From assembly GCF_938039775.1 (NCBI RefSeq), contig NZ_CALHTQ010000057.1, positions 1 through 20,196 of the forward strand: 20,196 nucleotides of DNA, given 5' to 3'. The notes under the pieces were generated by a model. That model saw nothing but the letters and a program-made list of their open reading frames with translations, searched no databases and was not told the origin of the DNA. The translations under genes were made by a program, and so were the position numbers. This document shows positions 1 to 8,047 of the stretch, piece by piece. This DNA comes from an uncultured Mogibacterium sp. Lineage in GTDB: Bacteria; Bacillota_A; Clostridia; Peptostreptococcales; Anaerovoracaceae. The stretch's first letter is position 1. Each line of letters starts with the position of its first letter.

Positions 1-2764
1 CATCTAGTGCCAAATACACCTCGAAGCCCATGTCGCGAATAGTCGTTGCAATCGCTTTGTGGCCGAGAGTAAATGGATCGAAAGTACCAGGGAAGAAGGC
101 TACTTTATCGTACTCCTGAAACTCAAAAGCCCCTACTTCAGCGACATAGGTAGCAATAAATCTATAGATATAGTTAAGCACGGCTGAATTGTTGTAGAAC
201 TCCAGACCGAGGTCATCACCAATTAGCGGAATCATTGCAACGAGCCTCTTGAAGCAGTGAGATGCAATCCAGCTCTTTGATTCAAGGTCCATAACAGTGC
301 TTCCAAAGATACGTATTCCAAGCACTCTCAGGGCTTCCTGTGAGATGGTAGCATTGTAGTGGCTTATGGACTTTACAATCATGCCGAGCAGCTTCTTCTT
401 GTGTTCCTCAGCATTCTTGCTTGGCTTCGGCATCTTATCAAAGTTCTCGAGTAGCACGCCCATGGTGTTGAGCGATGCAGCAGCGGACTTGCTGCTTCCT
501 GTATTTAACAGAATTTCAAGAGCATCAATCGTTTCAGTCTGCTCATTATCAGGCTGGTACATCATGAGCTGTCCGAGATAACCAGGGATGAACTTAAGGA
601 ACTGGTAGTCGCTGAGCTCGAGACCATTAAAGAGATCGATACAGAGTTCATTTATCTGGTCGCCAGGCATAGTACCGGCGAGTTCAATCAGACAGTCTCC
701 AGCATGTTTACGAACAGCGATTACCTCACTGACCTTGATTAAGTTGACGAAGTGCGTAGCTATGTGCATAACATTGCCACCTTGCTTTGCCACTTCGTAC
801 ATGTAATCAATGTTCGCAATTTTGGATATCCAAGATGTATTGGTCTTGAGGTTGTCGAGGAATAGAGCGGATGGCAGAGAGTCTGTCACATCACGGCCCT
901 TAGGTACTCCAATTATACTTAGGCGCCTTGATTCAACATCCATACTTGAATCAGGGAAGAACCTCTCAATTACAGCGAGTGCGAGCAAATCGGTGTTTGG
1001 ACTGTAGCTGTTAAGAATATCTTTTGTAAAGAACATTAGGCTCTCTAGGAACGATTCAGGCATCAGTTCCTTATCGATACATAGTGCGGTGCTGCATAAC
1101 ACGATAATCGTCTGCTCGTCGAGATCATCTACATGATAGTATTTCTCGAGCACATCAAAATACTTACTGCGGCACGAAGGTCTGCAATTCTTAATAACTT
1201 CATTTACAAAATCAGGAGTCGCTTCGATTATACGCTTTCTATGAAAATCCGTATGCTTTATAGACGGATTAATCAGTTTCTCAAGGTAGCTAGAGAATTG
1301 AGCGATATTAGTGGTGTCAGAATTCCTTGTGGGCACTGATTTTGGCAGCTCTTTCTTGTACTCCTCGCGAAATCTCGCGACTATCTGGCCCATTATCTGA
1401 GCAGCCTTTTCTCTGAGGTCGCTCTCTCTGTTAAATAGCATGTCATACATGAAATCGAGAACGATTACCTTCTGATCCTCCGTCATATAAGCTTTGTATT
1501 CGCCGAGAATATTCAGATAAGTTCTTATATTGCTCCACTGCATCTCACTCCTAGCTCTCTCAATGAGGCTGGAGAATTCTGCTGAATTATTAAATATCTT
1601 CATAAGGCGAATGTTGTGCTCGATAGCTCGGAACTTGAGCTGCGAAGTAGCCTCCGCACCATTAAGAAGTGCGAGCTCCCTCACTTTAGGAGCGCACTTG
1701 AATTTCGCAGCCTCAGACCAATCCTCTGGGAGATCGGTAGTTACACCATTTTCACGCATGAACTCCTCGAAGTCGAGAAGCTTGTTATATACCTTCTCGT
1801 ATCGATGATTATTGGCTTCATTTATATTGTCGAGCTTAGTTAGGACTACATCGAATGCTTCTTCTAATGTAAAGAAATTTATCGTCTCTTGCTCATCCTC
1901 GTCTCTCGTACTTCTCACGCGGAAGTCCGCATAGATGAGTAGCAGTGACTCGACGGAGAGATTCTCTATTTCAAGGTCCCAAGTCGAGTGATTTGCAGCG
2001 ATATGCATTATGGTCGGAAGTCCAAATCTAGTCAGGCAGTAATCCGTGTAATAATAATGTAGGTACGGCACACGACGTTCTTCCTCCTTACGGCATCCGT
2101 ATTTACCAATATCGTGAGAAGCCGCTGCGGCGGATACGAGAGCAAGATCGACATTGATGCCAGCTTCATATAATTGCCTTGCAGTATACATAGCAACGTA
2201 GTGAACACCGCTGATATGCCCCAGCGTATTAAAAGGTGAAATATCTGAACTTAACCTCAAGAACTCATAGACATAATTGCTCTTAACAAGCTTACTAAAA
2301 GTCAGATATTCATCCGTAAATCTCTTACTAATCACTTCTTCATCGCTGAGAAGGTTGATGTCATAGCAAGGGTCGAAAGGCAGTACCCGTCTCTCGTATT
2401 GGTACACCCCGCGCATAAGCTGAAGTAAAATATTTCTGCCAGCCTTATATCTGTCAGGCTCAATCGGCCCTTCTAGGTGAGGGAATATCAAGTTAAGCAG
2501 GTATAGTCTAGTATGCTCGAGCCAACCTTCGCGTGGAGTGACTTCCAGCTCTGGCGTATAGCGTGAACAGATGCCGAGAATAGTTTTGGCATCATATCTG
2601 CCATGTCTACCAGCATGATAATATAGCTCATATATCATCTCGACGAAGTCTTCACGGGCAGTGCGCGCCTGCATAACCTCGCTGTCTATGCCAGCGTTCG
2701 TAATGAAGTCGGGGTCCAGAAGAGCTCCCTTGATTGTGCTAACCATTAATGCTTTGTTATCCAT
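1..2764 (-). CDS. Large HD-domain / helical-repeat / nucleotidyltransferase fusion protein, 3' end outside window
   Basis: The minus-strand frame is open from ATG 2764 to base 1 (921 codons, no stop) and continues beyond the window. Residues about 180-285 look like an HD metal-dependent phosphohydrolase domain: H188, the H217-D218 pair in SHDIGK, H254/H259 and D280. Residues about 400-880 are leucine/alanine-rich, helical and HEAT/ARM-like, with no clear catalytic motif. Residues 889-903 read AFFPGTFDPFTLGHK, the nucleotide-binding (T/H)xGH motif of the NadD/CoaD cytidylyltransferase-like superfamily; PGTFDPxTxGH is closer to CoaD than to NadD, but the rest of the domain is missing. An in-frame stop at 2777-2779 fixes the start region; no good Shine-Dalgarno site is visible. 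It lies 70 bp after coaBC and is probably co-transcribed with it. Substrate and role are unknown; it may link nucleotide or CoA/NAD metabolism to HD hydrolysis. The architecture is seen directly, the function is inference. Confidence 0.85.
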   Translation of the reverse strand, partial: MDNKALMVSTIKGALLDPDFITNAGIDSEVMQARTAREDFVEMIYELYYHAGRHGRYDAKTILGICSRYTPELEVTPREGWLEHTRLYLLNLIFPHLEGPIEPDRYKAGRNILLQLMRGVYQYERRVLPFDPCYDINLLSDEEVISKRFTDEYLTFSKLVKSNYVYEFLRLSSDISPFNTLGHISGVHYVAMYTARQLYEAGINVDLALVSAAAASHDIGKYGCRKEEERRVPYLHYYYTDYCLTRFGLPTIMHIAANHSTWDLEIENLSVESLLLIYADFRVRSTRDEDEQETINFFTLEEAFDVVLTKLDNINEANNHRYEKVYNKLLDFEEFMRENGVTTDLPEDWSEAAKFKCAPKVRELALLNGAEATSQLKFRAIEHNIRLMKIFNNSAEFSSLIERARSEMQWSNIRTYLNILGEYKAYMTEDQKVIVLDFMYDMLFNRESDLREKAAQIMGQIVARFREEYKKELPKSVPTRNSDTTNIAQFSSYLEKLINPSIKHTDFHRKRIIEATPDFVNEVIKNCRPSCRSKYFDVLEKYYHVDDLDEQTIIVLCSTALCIDKELMPESFLESLMFFTKDILNSYSPNTDLLALAVIERFFPDSSMDVESRRLSIIGVPKGRDVTDSLPSALFLDNLKTNTSWISKIANIDYMYEVAKQGGNVMHIATHFVNLIKVSEVIAVRKHAGDCLIELAGTMPGDQINELCIDLFNGLELSDYQFLKFIPGYLGQLMMYQPDNEQTETIDALEILLNTGSSKSAAASLNTMGVLLENFDKMPKPSKNAEEHKKKLLGMIVKSISHYNATISQEALRVLGIRIFGSTVMDLESKSWIASHCFKRLVAMIPLIGDDLGLEFYNNSAVLNYIYRFIATYVAEVGAFEFQEYDKVAFFPGTFDPFTLGHKAIATTIRDMGFEVYLALD

Positions 2765-2834
2765 CTCAAATACCGTCTATCTATAAGCAATAACCTGTCT
2801 GGCAAAAGCTTGCCTCGTAAATGTTCTGACTCGC

Positions 2835-4037
2835 CTAGCCGAGAGTCTCACGAAGTGACTTAGCCTTATCGATAATCGCCATCGCCGTATCAAACTTGCT
2901 GAGCTTACCTAGCTCTATCTCATCATCTTCAGTGATAATCGTAACTACGTTGGTATCACCACCGAATCCAGCTCCGTCTTCACGCAAGCTATTCGCACAT
3001 ATCATGTCGAGTCCTTTGTGCTCGAGTTTACTGCGAGAGTTTTCGAGCAAGTTATGAGTTTCCATCGAGAAACCGCAGATAATCTGTTCAGGCTTTCTAA
3101 CTTTCTTAAGTTCAGCCAAGATATCAGCAGTTCTCTTGAGCTCAATCACCATATCGCCGTCCTGCTTCTTAATCTTTTCGTCATAAGTAGAAACTGGCGT
3201 ATAGTCGGCAACTGCAGCTGCCTTAAATATGTAGTCTGCCTTTGGGGCATGCTTCAGCACTTCGTCACACATCTCAGCAGATGTGGTAATCTCAATCGTG
3301 TTGACATACGGAATAGGCTCCAGATTCGTCTTACCGGTGACAAGCGTAACCTGTGCACCTCGGTATGCTGCCGCCTTGGCGAGTGCATATCCCATGCGTC
3401 CAGTCGAATGGTTGGTGATGTACCTAACAGGGTCAATGGATTCCTGCGTAGCACCTGCAGTTACAAGTACGTTCTTGCCCTTTAGATCCTTATCAAAAGC
3501 CAGGTCAAAGAGTATTTCCTCGAAAATAGTCTCTGGTTCAGGCATCTTGCCGACACCCACATCTCCGCAGGCCAATACTCCGCTCGATGGCTGCATGACT
3601 CTGATTCCAACCTTGAGAAGCCTCATGATATTGCCCTGAGTGATAGGGTTAAGAAACATCTGCGTATTCATCGCTGGAACGACTAGCTTAGGGCAGTTTG
3701 CGGCGAGGAACGTCGTAGTGAGCATATCGTCTGCCATACCGTATGATGCTTTGGCTATAAAGTTCGCAGTTGCTGGGGCAACGACAAAATAATCCGCCGC
3801 CTTGGCGATAGATATGTGCGCTACATCGAATTTAAAATCCCTGTCAAAAGTATCAGTCATGCATTTGTTGCCCGTCAGTGTCTCGAATACTAGTGGCGAG
3901 ATGAATTCTGTCGCATTCTTAGTCATAATCACGTGTACATCTGCACGCTCCTTCTTGAGGGCGCTGACGAGAGATGCCGTCTTGTATGCGGCGATTCCGC
4001 CTGTGACACCAACAACAACACATTTATCTTTAAGCAT
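2835..4037 (-). CDS. coaBC: Bifunctional phosphopantothenoylcysteine decarboxylase / phosphopantothenate-cysteine ligase
   Basis: This enzyme makes two consecutive steps of coenzyme A synthesis in the cytoplasm: it joins 4'-phosphopantothenate to cysteine using CTP (CoaB), then decarboxylates the product with FMN (CoaC). The 400-residue length is normal for the fused enzyme. The N-terminal CoaC half shows the flavin motif GVTGGIAAYK at 10-19, the catalytic histidine region DVAHIS (H74), PAMN at 121-124 and the flap cysteine C157 in SGVLACGD. The CoaB half begins near 188 with VLVTAGATQE and continues with STGRMGYALA and DEKIKK. AGGAGG lies 6 bases before the ATG, and a promoter is seen at 4077-4105. 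It is the first gene of a minus-strand unit with the HD fusion gene behind it. Confidence 0.96.
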   Translation of the reverse strand: MLKDKCVVVGVTGGIAAYKTASLVSALKKERADVHVIMTKNATEFISPLVFETLTGNKCMTDTFDRDFKFDVAHISIAKAADYFVVAPATANFIAKASYGMADDMLTTTFLAANCPKLVVPAMNTQMFLNPITQGNIMRLLKVGIRVMQPSSGVLACGDVGVGKMPEPETIFEEILFDLAFDKDLKGKNVLVTAGATQESIDPVRYITNHSTGRMGYALAKAAAYRGAQVTLVTGKTNLEPIPYVNTIEITTSAEMCDEVLKHAPKADYIFKAAAVADYTPVSTYDEKIKKQDGDMVIELKRTADILAELKKVRKPEQIICGFSMETHNLLENSRSKLEHKGLDMICANSLREDGAGFGGDTNVVTIITEDDEIELGKLSKFDTAMAIIDKAKSLRETLG

Positions 4038-4076
4038 GTGACTCCTCCTGTTATCTACATCTTGTGGTTAAATAAT

Positions 4077-4105
4077 ATAATATACTTTAATGTGTGATTT
4101 CTCAA
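4077..4105 (-). promoter_or_regulatory. Sigma-A-type promoter for coaBC
   Basis: On the minus strand TTGAGA (4100-4105) is followed after 17 bases by TATTAT (4077-4082). It lies about 40 bases before the coaBC start, in an AT-rich spacer shared with the divergent rpmE promoter. Confidence 0.6.
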
Positions 4106-4167
4106 TCATAAACAAGTCATAAGTCGTATCAAAATGGCTAAAATTCAATACTTACTAGAGTTTTCCC

Positions 4168-4196
4168 TTGCACAACACGTCCCGCTTTGTTATAAT
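4168..4196 (+). promoter_or_regulatory. Sigma-A-type promoter for rpmE
   Basis: TTGCAC (4168-4173), a 17-base spacer and a perfect TATAAT (4191-4196) preceded by TGT (extended -10). It sits about 64 bases before rpmE and is divergent from the coaBC promoter. Confidence 0.75.
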
Positions 4197-4214
4197 AACA
4201 AGGCTATTGAAGAA

Positions 4215-4228
4215 GCACACGAGTGTGC
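4215..4228 (+). promoter_or_regulatory. Small hairpin in the rpmE leader
   Basis: GCACAC and GTGTGC form a short inverted repeat (5-6 bp stem) in the 5' untranslated region of rpmE, about 20 bases before the ribosome site AAGGAGA (4247-4253). Autoregulatory leader RNAs for L31 are known in several bacterial groups; whether this is one cannot be told from this stem alone. Confidence 0.35.
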
Positions 4229-4259
4229 ACGATAGACTTTTAAGAAAAGGAGAACTAGC

Positions 4260-4457
4260 ATGAAGGAAGGAATCCATCCTGATTATAAGGAATGTAACGT
4301 TACTTGCGCATGTGGTAATACCTTTACTACACTTTCAAACACTGACACTATGAGAGTTGAAGTATGCTCAGAGTGCCACCCATTCTTCACAGGTCAGCAG
4401 AAGTTTGCTAACCGTGGTGGACGTGTAGAAAAGTTCAAGAACAAATACAACCTTTAG
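4260..4457 (+). CDS. rpmE: 50S ribosomal protein L31, zinc-binding type
   Basis: A 65-residue L31, a protein of the large ribosomal subunit near the central protuberance. It keeps the zinc-ribbon pattern CxC...CxxC with C16, C18, C36 and C39, so it is the C+ form rather than the zinc-free YtiA/RpmE2 form. The start has a good AAGGAGA site 6 bases upstream. It is transcribed from its own promoter and followed 14 bases later by a strong terminator, so it is probably largely monocistronic although it precedes prfA. Synthesis of C+ L31 usually prevails when zinc is sufficient (family knowledge; no Zur site was identified here). Confidence 0.95.
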   Translation: MKEGIHPDYKECNVTCACGNTFTTLSNTDTMRVEVCSECHPFFTGQQKFANRGGRVEKFKNKYNL

Positions 4458-4471
4458 GGAATCAATATTTA

Positions 4472-4500
4472 GAGGACGCTGTTTGCAGCGTCCTCATTTT
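4472..4500 (+). terminator. Intrinsic terminator of rpmE
   Basis: Perfect 10-bp stem GAGGACGCTG / CAGCGTCCTC with loop TTTG, followed by ATTTT. Confidence 0.88.
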
Positions 4501-4502
4501 AG

Positions 4503-4544
4503 AGCGTTTGGAACCACAGGCGGTGGTTTTCCTGACGCTTTTTT
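4503..4544 (+). terminator. Second terminator-like hairpin between rpmE and prfA
   Basis: AGCGT (4503-4507) pairs with ACGCT (4535-4539), and inside it AACCAC (4512-4517) pairs with GTGGTT (4523-4528), with small internal mismatches. A run of T (4539-4544) follows directly. It starts three bases after the rpmE terminator, so it is either a back-up terminator or an attenuator in the prfA leader. No clean prfA promoter was found in 4545-4668. Confidence 0.55.
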
Positions 4545-4668
4545 CATAGGTAATTGATACGCAAAATACAGTTCATCATGGCGCGGTGATTGATAGTCGC
4601 GAATCATTTGCAAGAACTGGTAAATATATAAATTTAACAATCTACAACTATAAGTAAAGGATGTAATT

Positions 4669-5733
4669 ATGTTTGATAAGCTAGATTTTATACTAGAGAA
4701 GTACGAGGAACTATCGAAGAAGGTTTCCGACCCTGATGTCATAGCTAGACAGAAGGAGTGGCAGAAGCTAATGAAGGAGATGAGCGATCTCGAGCCAATC
4801 GTCAAGGAGTACACTGCGTACAAGAAGGCGAAGGAAGAGCTTGAAGAGGCTAAGGAAATCCTCGAAATGGAGGATGATGAAGAGCTGCGTGAAATGGCTC
4901 GTGAGGAACTGAAGGCAAGCGAGGCGGCAATCGAAGAGTACACAGAGAACCTCAAGATTCTGCTTCTACCTAAGGACCCTAACGATGACAAGAACGTAAT
5001 CCTCGAGGTTAGAGCGGGAACGGGCGGAGATGAGGCAGCGTTATTTGGAAGCGACCTACTCCGTATGTACCTCAGATATGCCGAGAGAATGCGCTGGAAG
5101 ACAGAGCTTATCGAGAGCAATGAGACCGAAATCGGCGGTGTTAAAGAAGTTGTTATGCTCGTTAAAGGTAAAGGAGCATATTCCAGACTCAAGTACGAGA
5201 GTGGTGTTCACAGAGTACAGAGAGTTCCAGAGACTGAGTCGGGTGGTAGAGTGCATACATCGGCTGCTTCAGTTGCGGTAATGCCAGAGGTGGATGACGT
5301 TGAGGTAAATCTCGACACTAACGATGTACGTGTAGACGTTTACAGAGCATCTGGAAATGGCGGACAGTGTGTAAATACTACGGACTCTGCGGTTAGACTT
5401 ACTCACATGCCAACCGGTCTCGTTGTAACTTGTCAGGATGAGAAGTCGCAGATTAAGAATAAGGAGAAGGCCTTCAAGGTTCTTAAGTCAAGACTCTTTG
5501 ACCTCATGCAGCAGGAACAGAACGACAAGATTGCGGCAGAGAGAAAGTCACAGATCGGATCAGGAGACAGATCTGAGAGAATCAGAACGTATAACTTCCC
5601 ACAGAGCAGAATCACAGACCATAGAATCAACCTGACTCTATACAAGCTGGATTCATTCCTCGACGGTGACCTCGATGAAGTAATCGATGCGTTGATCACT
5701 GAGGACCAGGCGGAGAAGATGAAGGATTTCTAA
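4669..5733 (+). CDS. prfA: Peptide chain release factor 1
   Basis: RF1 recognises UAA and UAG stop codons in the ribosomal A site and triggers hydrolysis of peptidyl-tRNA. The 354-residue length is typical. The catalytic GGQ tripeptide is at 231-233, in the context [16 protein letters not shown]. The stop-codon-reading PxT motif is PET at 187-189, in [17 protein letters not shown]; this marks RF1 rather than RF2 (SPF). The first 100 residues are the charged helical domain 1. The start follows a modest AAGGA site. ywlC begins 17 bases after the stop, so the two are probably co-transcribed. The gene for PrmC, which methylates the GGQ glutamine, is not adjacent. Confidence 0.96.
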   Translation: MFDKLDFILEKYEELSKKVSDPDVIARQKEWQKLMKEMSDLEPIVKEYTAYKKAKEELEEAKEILEMEDDEELREMAREELKASEAAIEEYTENLKILLLPKDPNDDKNVILEVRAGTGGDEAALFGSDLLRMYLRYAERMRWKTELIESNETEIGGVKEVVMLVKGKGAYSRLKYESGVHRVQRVPETESGGRVHTSAASVAVMPEVDDVEVNLDTNDVRVDVYRASGNGGQCVNTTDSAVRLTHMPTGLVVTCQDEKSQIKNKEKAFKVLKSRLFDLMQQEQNDKIAAERKSQIGSGDRSERIRTYNFPQSRITDHRINLTLYKLDSFLDGDLDEVIDALITEDQAEKMKDF

Positions 5734-5750
5734 AGCAAGAGAGGCGTCCA

Positions 5751-6743
5751 ATGAAGACAAGAATTATCCTTCCTGACACAGAGGGAATCTCTGAAGCTGG
5801 GGCGATTCTGCGTGATGGCGGACTTGTGGCATTCCCAACTGAAACGGTATATGGGCTGGGTGCAAATGCGCTAGATGCTGTCGCTACAAAGCACATATAT
5901 GAGGCAAAAGGCAGGCCAAGTGATAACCCGATGATAGTTCATGTTGCGAGCATTGATATGCTTAACGAGGTTGCTTCGGATGTTACAGATGAGCAGAAAG
6001 CCATTATGAGCAAGCTGTGGCCAGGGCCGATTACTTTCGTGCTTCGCAAGAACCCCAATGTTCCTGATGTTACTACAGGCGGTTTGGATACGGTTGCGGT
6101 GAGATGGCCGGCAAGGCGTGAAGCCGCTGAGATTATAGAGGCGGCAGGTGTGCCGATTGCAGCGCCGAGTGCCAACCTTTCTGGTAAACCGAGTCCGACG
6201 ATATTTGAAGACGTTGCCGAGGACATGGACGGAAGAATCGATGCGATAGTCAAAGGTGAGAGAACTGCCATCGGTATAGAATCGACAGTTTTGGATCTGA
6301 CATCCGAGATTCCTACTATACTTAGACCTGGCTTTATAACGAAGAGCCAGATTGAAGATGCTGTAGGCGGTGATGTTCAGTACGATCCATCATTATTCAA
6401 GAAGCCTGGAGCGTATGATTTCCATCCGAAGTCACCCGGCATGAAGTATAAGCACTATGCACCGAAGGCGGCGGTGAGAATCATAGAAGGCAGCAAGAGC
6501 GCGGTCTCTGCAGCGATTGCTGAACTAGAGTCTGAGTCAATGTCGAACAACCTGCGGACAGCTGTACTTGACTACATGGGGAATGGTGATAAGGCGGCGA
6601 ATAACTTTTTTGCAGACCTCAGGCAGTGCGATAGAGACGGTGTGGATATAATATACATCGCGGCGTACGACTGGGACGAAGTCGGGTTTTCCGTCATGAA
6701 CAGGATGGTTAAGTCGGCAGGGTACGACATTGTAAATGTTTGA
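5751..6743 (+). CDS. ywlC: L-threonylcarbamoyladenylate synthase (Sua5/YwlC type)
   Basis: It makes threonylcarbamoyl-AMP from threonine, bicarbonate and ATP, the first step of t6A formation at position 37 of ANN-decoding tRNAs. At 330 residues it is the long Sua5 form. The N-terminal YrdC-like domain carries FPTETVYGLGANA (28-40), KGRPSDNP (53-60), SANLSGKPSPT (140-150) and GIESTVLDLT (175-184). The linker SPGMKYKHYAP (228-238), which closes over the active site in Sua5, leads to the C-terminal Sua5 domain. It starts 17 bases after prfA with a GAGAGG site, and the neighbours are the usual ones for this gene in Firmicutes. Confidence 0.94.
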   Translation: MKTRIILPDTEGISEAGAILRDGGLVAFPTETVYGLGANALDAVATKHIYEAKGRPSDNPMIVHVASIDMLNEVASDVTDEQKAIMSKLWPGPITFVLRKNPNVPDVTTGGLDTVAVRWPARREAAEIIEAAGVPIAAPSANLSGKPSPTIFEDVAEDMDGRIDAIVKGERTAIGIESTVLDLTSEIPTILRPGFITKSQIEDAVGGDVQYDPSLFKKPGAYDFHPKSPGMKYKHYAPKAAVRIIEGSKSAVSAAIAELESESMSNNLRTAVLDYMGNGDKAANNFFADLRQCDRDGVDIIYIAAYDWDEVGFSVMNRMVKSAGYDIVNV

Positions 6744-6856
6744 AATGTTTAGAGCATTTATACACATAGAGCAGATATAATTTATATTATTTATGTGACA
6801 TATATCGCTGAAATACATACAATAGATAGAGGCGAAGATATGCGAGGAGGAATTAT

Positions 6857-7285
6857 ATGAAGATTGCAATTGGCTGCGATCACGCAGGATATCCGCTAAA
6901 GGTAGCAGTAAAGGATAAGCTGGTCAAAGAAGGCTTCGAGGTAGTTGATTTTGGAACTGACTCAGTAGAGTCCGTTGATTACCCTAGCTATGGAAAGGCT
7001 GTTGGACATGCAGTTGCTGATGGCAAAGCCGAGAAGGGAATCGTTATCTGCGGCTCTGGAATCGGAATCTCTATCGCGGCGAATAAGGTCAAGGGTGTTA
7101 GATGTGCTCTCTGCACTTCCGTAGAGATGGCGGAGATGTCGAGAAGGCACAACGATGCGAACGTGCTCGCTATGGGCGCACGAATGATTGAGCAGGATTT
7201 GGCTTTTGAAATTGTGGACAAGTGGCTAACGACAGATTTTGAAGGTGGAAAGCACCTACGTCGCATAAATATGCTTGATGAATAG
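6857..7285 (+). CDS. rpiB: Ribose 5-phosphate isomerase B
   Basis: It interconverts ribose 5-phosphate and ribulose 5-phosphate in the non-oxidative pentose phosphate pathway. The 142 residues match the RpiB/LacAB family. GCDHAGYPLK (6-15) holds the conserved D8-H9; the catalytic cysteine is C65 in ICGSGIG; SRRHNDANVLAMGARM carries the phosphate-binding residues. Presence of this cysteine favours RpiB over LacB. An AGGAGG at 6845-6850 lies 6 bases before the ATG. The 113-base gap after ywlC contains a TATAAT (6776-6781) without a convincing -35, so an internal promoter is possible but unproven. Confidence 0.93.
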   Translation: MKIAIGCDHAGYPLKVAVKDKLVKEGFEVVDFGTDSVESVDYPSYGKAVGHAVADGKAEKGIVICGSGIGISIAANKVKGVRCALCTSVEMAEMSRRHNDANVLAMGARMIEQDLAFEIVDKWLTTDFEGGKHLRRINMLDE

Positions 7286-7339
7286 TGTATTTGGTATATA
7301 CTTAATGATAAGTGAATTGAGATAATCAGGAGGATTATA

Positions 7340-7981
7340 ATGGCTAACAGAGAAGGCAAGGTATATGTGTTTGATCACCCACTGATTCAGCACAAGACAG
7401 CTCTCATGAGAGACGTAAATACTAGCGTAAAGGAGTTCCGTGAGCTCGCGACTGAAGTTGCAATGCTTATGGGCTTTGAGGCAACAAGAGATCTGCCACT
7501 TGAAGAGGTTGATATCGAAACACCTATGTGCAAGACTACAGTTAAGATGCTTGAGGGAGAGGATATCGCAATTGTTCCGATTCTAAGAGCTGGACTAGGC
7601 TTCGTAGATGGAATGCTTGCACTAGTTCCAAATGCAAAGGTTGGACACGTTGGACTATACCGCGACCCAGAGACACATCTTCCTGTTGAATATTATTGCA
7701 AGCTACCTACAGACATCGAGAAGAGAAAGATTTTCGCTGTTGACCCAATGCTTGCAACTGGTGGAAGTGCCATTGCAGCAATTGATTCTATCAAGAGCAG
7801 AGGCGGACACGATATCGCATTCCTGTGCCTGATAGCTGCACCAGAAGGAATAGACGCTCTACATGAGGCGCATCCTGATATTGACATCTACATTGCGGCA
7901 AAAGACGAGAGACTCAACGAAAACGCTTACATTCTTCCAGGTCTTGGAGATGCAGGTGATAGACTTTACGGTACAAAGTAA
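7340..7981 (+). CDS. upp: Uracil phosphoribosyltransferase
   Basis: Pyrimidine salvage enzyme that joins uracil to PRPP to give UMP. The 213-residue length is close to the usual 209. The PRPP-binding motif [10 protein letters not shown] is at 135-144, and the C-terminal [16 protein letters not shown] is the uracil-binding loop of the family. [12 protein letters not shown] (80-91) is also characteristic. AGGAGG at 7328-7333 precedes the ATG by 6 bases. It follows rpiB by 54 bases, the same order as in many Firmicutes, and is followed by a terminator-like hairpin. Confidence 0.96.
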   Translation: MANREGKVYVFDHPLIQHKTALMRDVNTSVKEFRELATEVAMLMGFEATRDLPLEEVDIETPMCKTTVKMLEGEDIAIVPILRAGLGFVDGMLALVPNAKVGHVGLYRDPETHLPVEYYCKLPTDIEKRKIFAVDPMLATGGSAIAAIDSIKSRGGHDIAFLCLIAAPEGIDALHEAHPDIDIYIAAKDERLNENAYILPGLGDAGDRLYGTK

Positions 7982-8003
7982 TCTCGGCAAGCTAATGATA
8001 TTA

Positions 8004-8033
8004 AGCCTGCGGCGAGAGCTGCAGGCTATTTTT
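8004..8033 (+). terminator. Terminator or attenuator between upp and tyrS
   Basis: Stem AGCCTGC (8004-8010) / GCAGGCT (8021-8027), extendable by G-T and G-C pairs, followed by ATTTTT. It ends only four bases before the tyrS ribosome site AGGAGG (8037-8042), so some read-through, or a promoter within upp, must supply tyrS. Confidence 0.65.
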
Positions 8034-8047
8034 ATAGGAGGGACACG

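Noticed and set aside
366..1843. Several short plus-strand open frames in the first 2 kb
   Set aside because: They lie inside the uninterrupted 921-codon minus-strand gene, which has recognisable motifs at both ends of its visible part.
3018..3639. Plus-strand frames opposite coaBC
   Set aside because: coaBC is intact with all catalytic motifs; these frames have no ribosome sites.
4494..5192. 232-residue open frame on the minus strand over prfA
   Set aside because: Serine-rich antisense of the unmistakable release factor gene; its composition mirrors prfA codons and it includes the second terminator hairpin.
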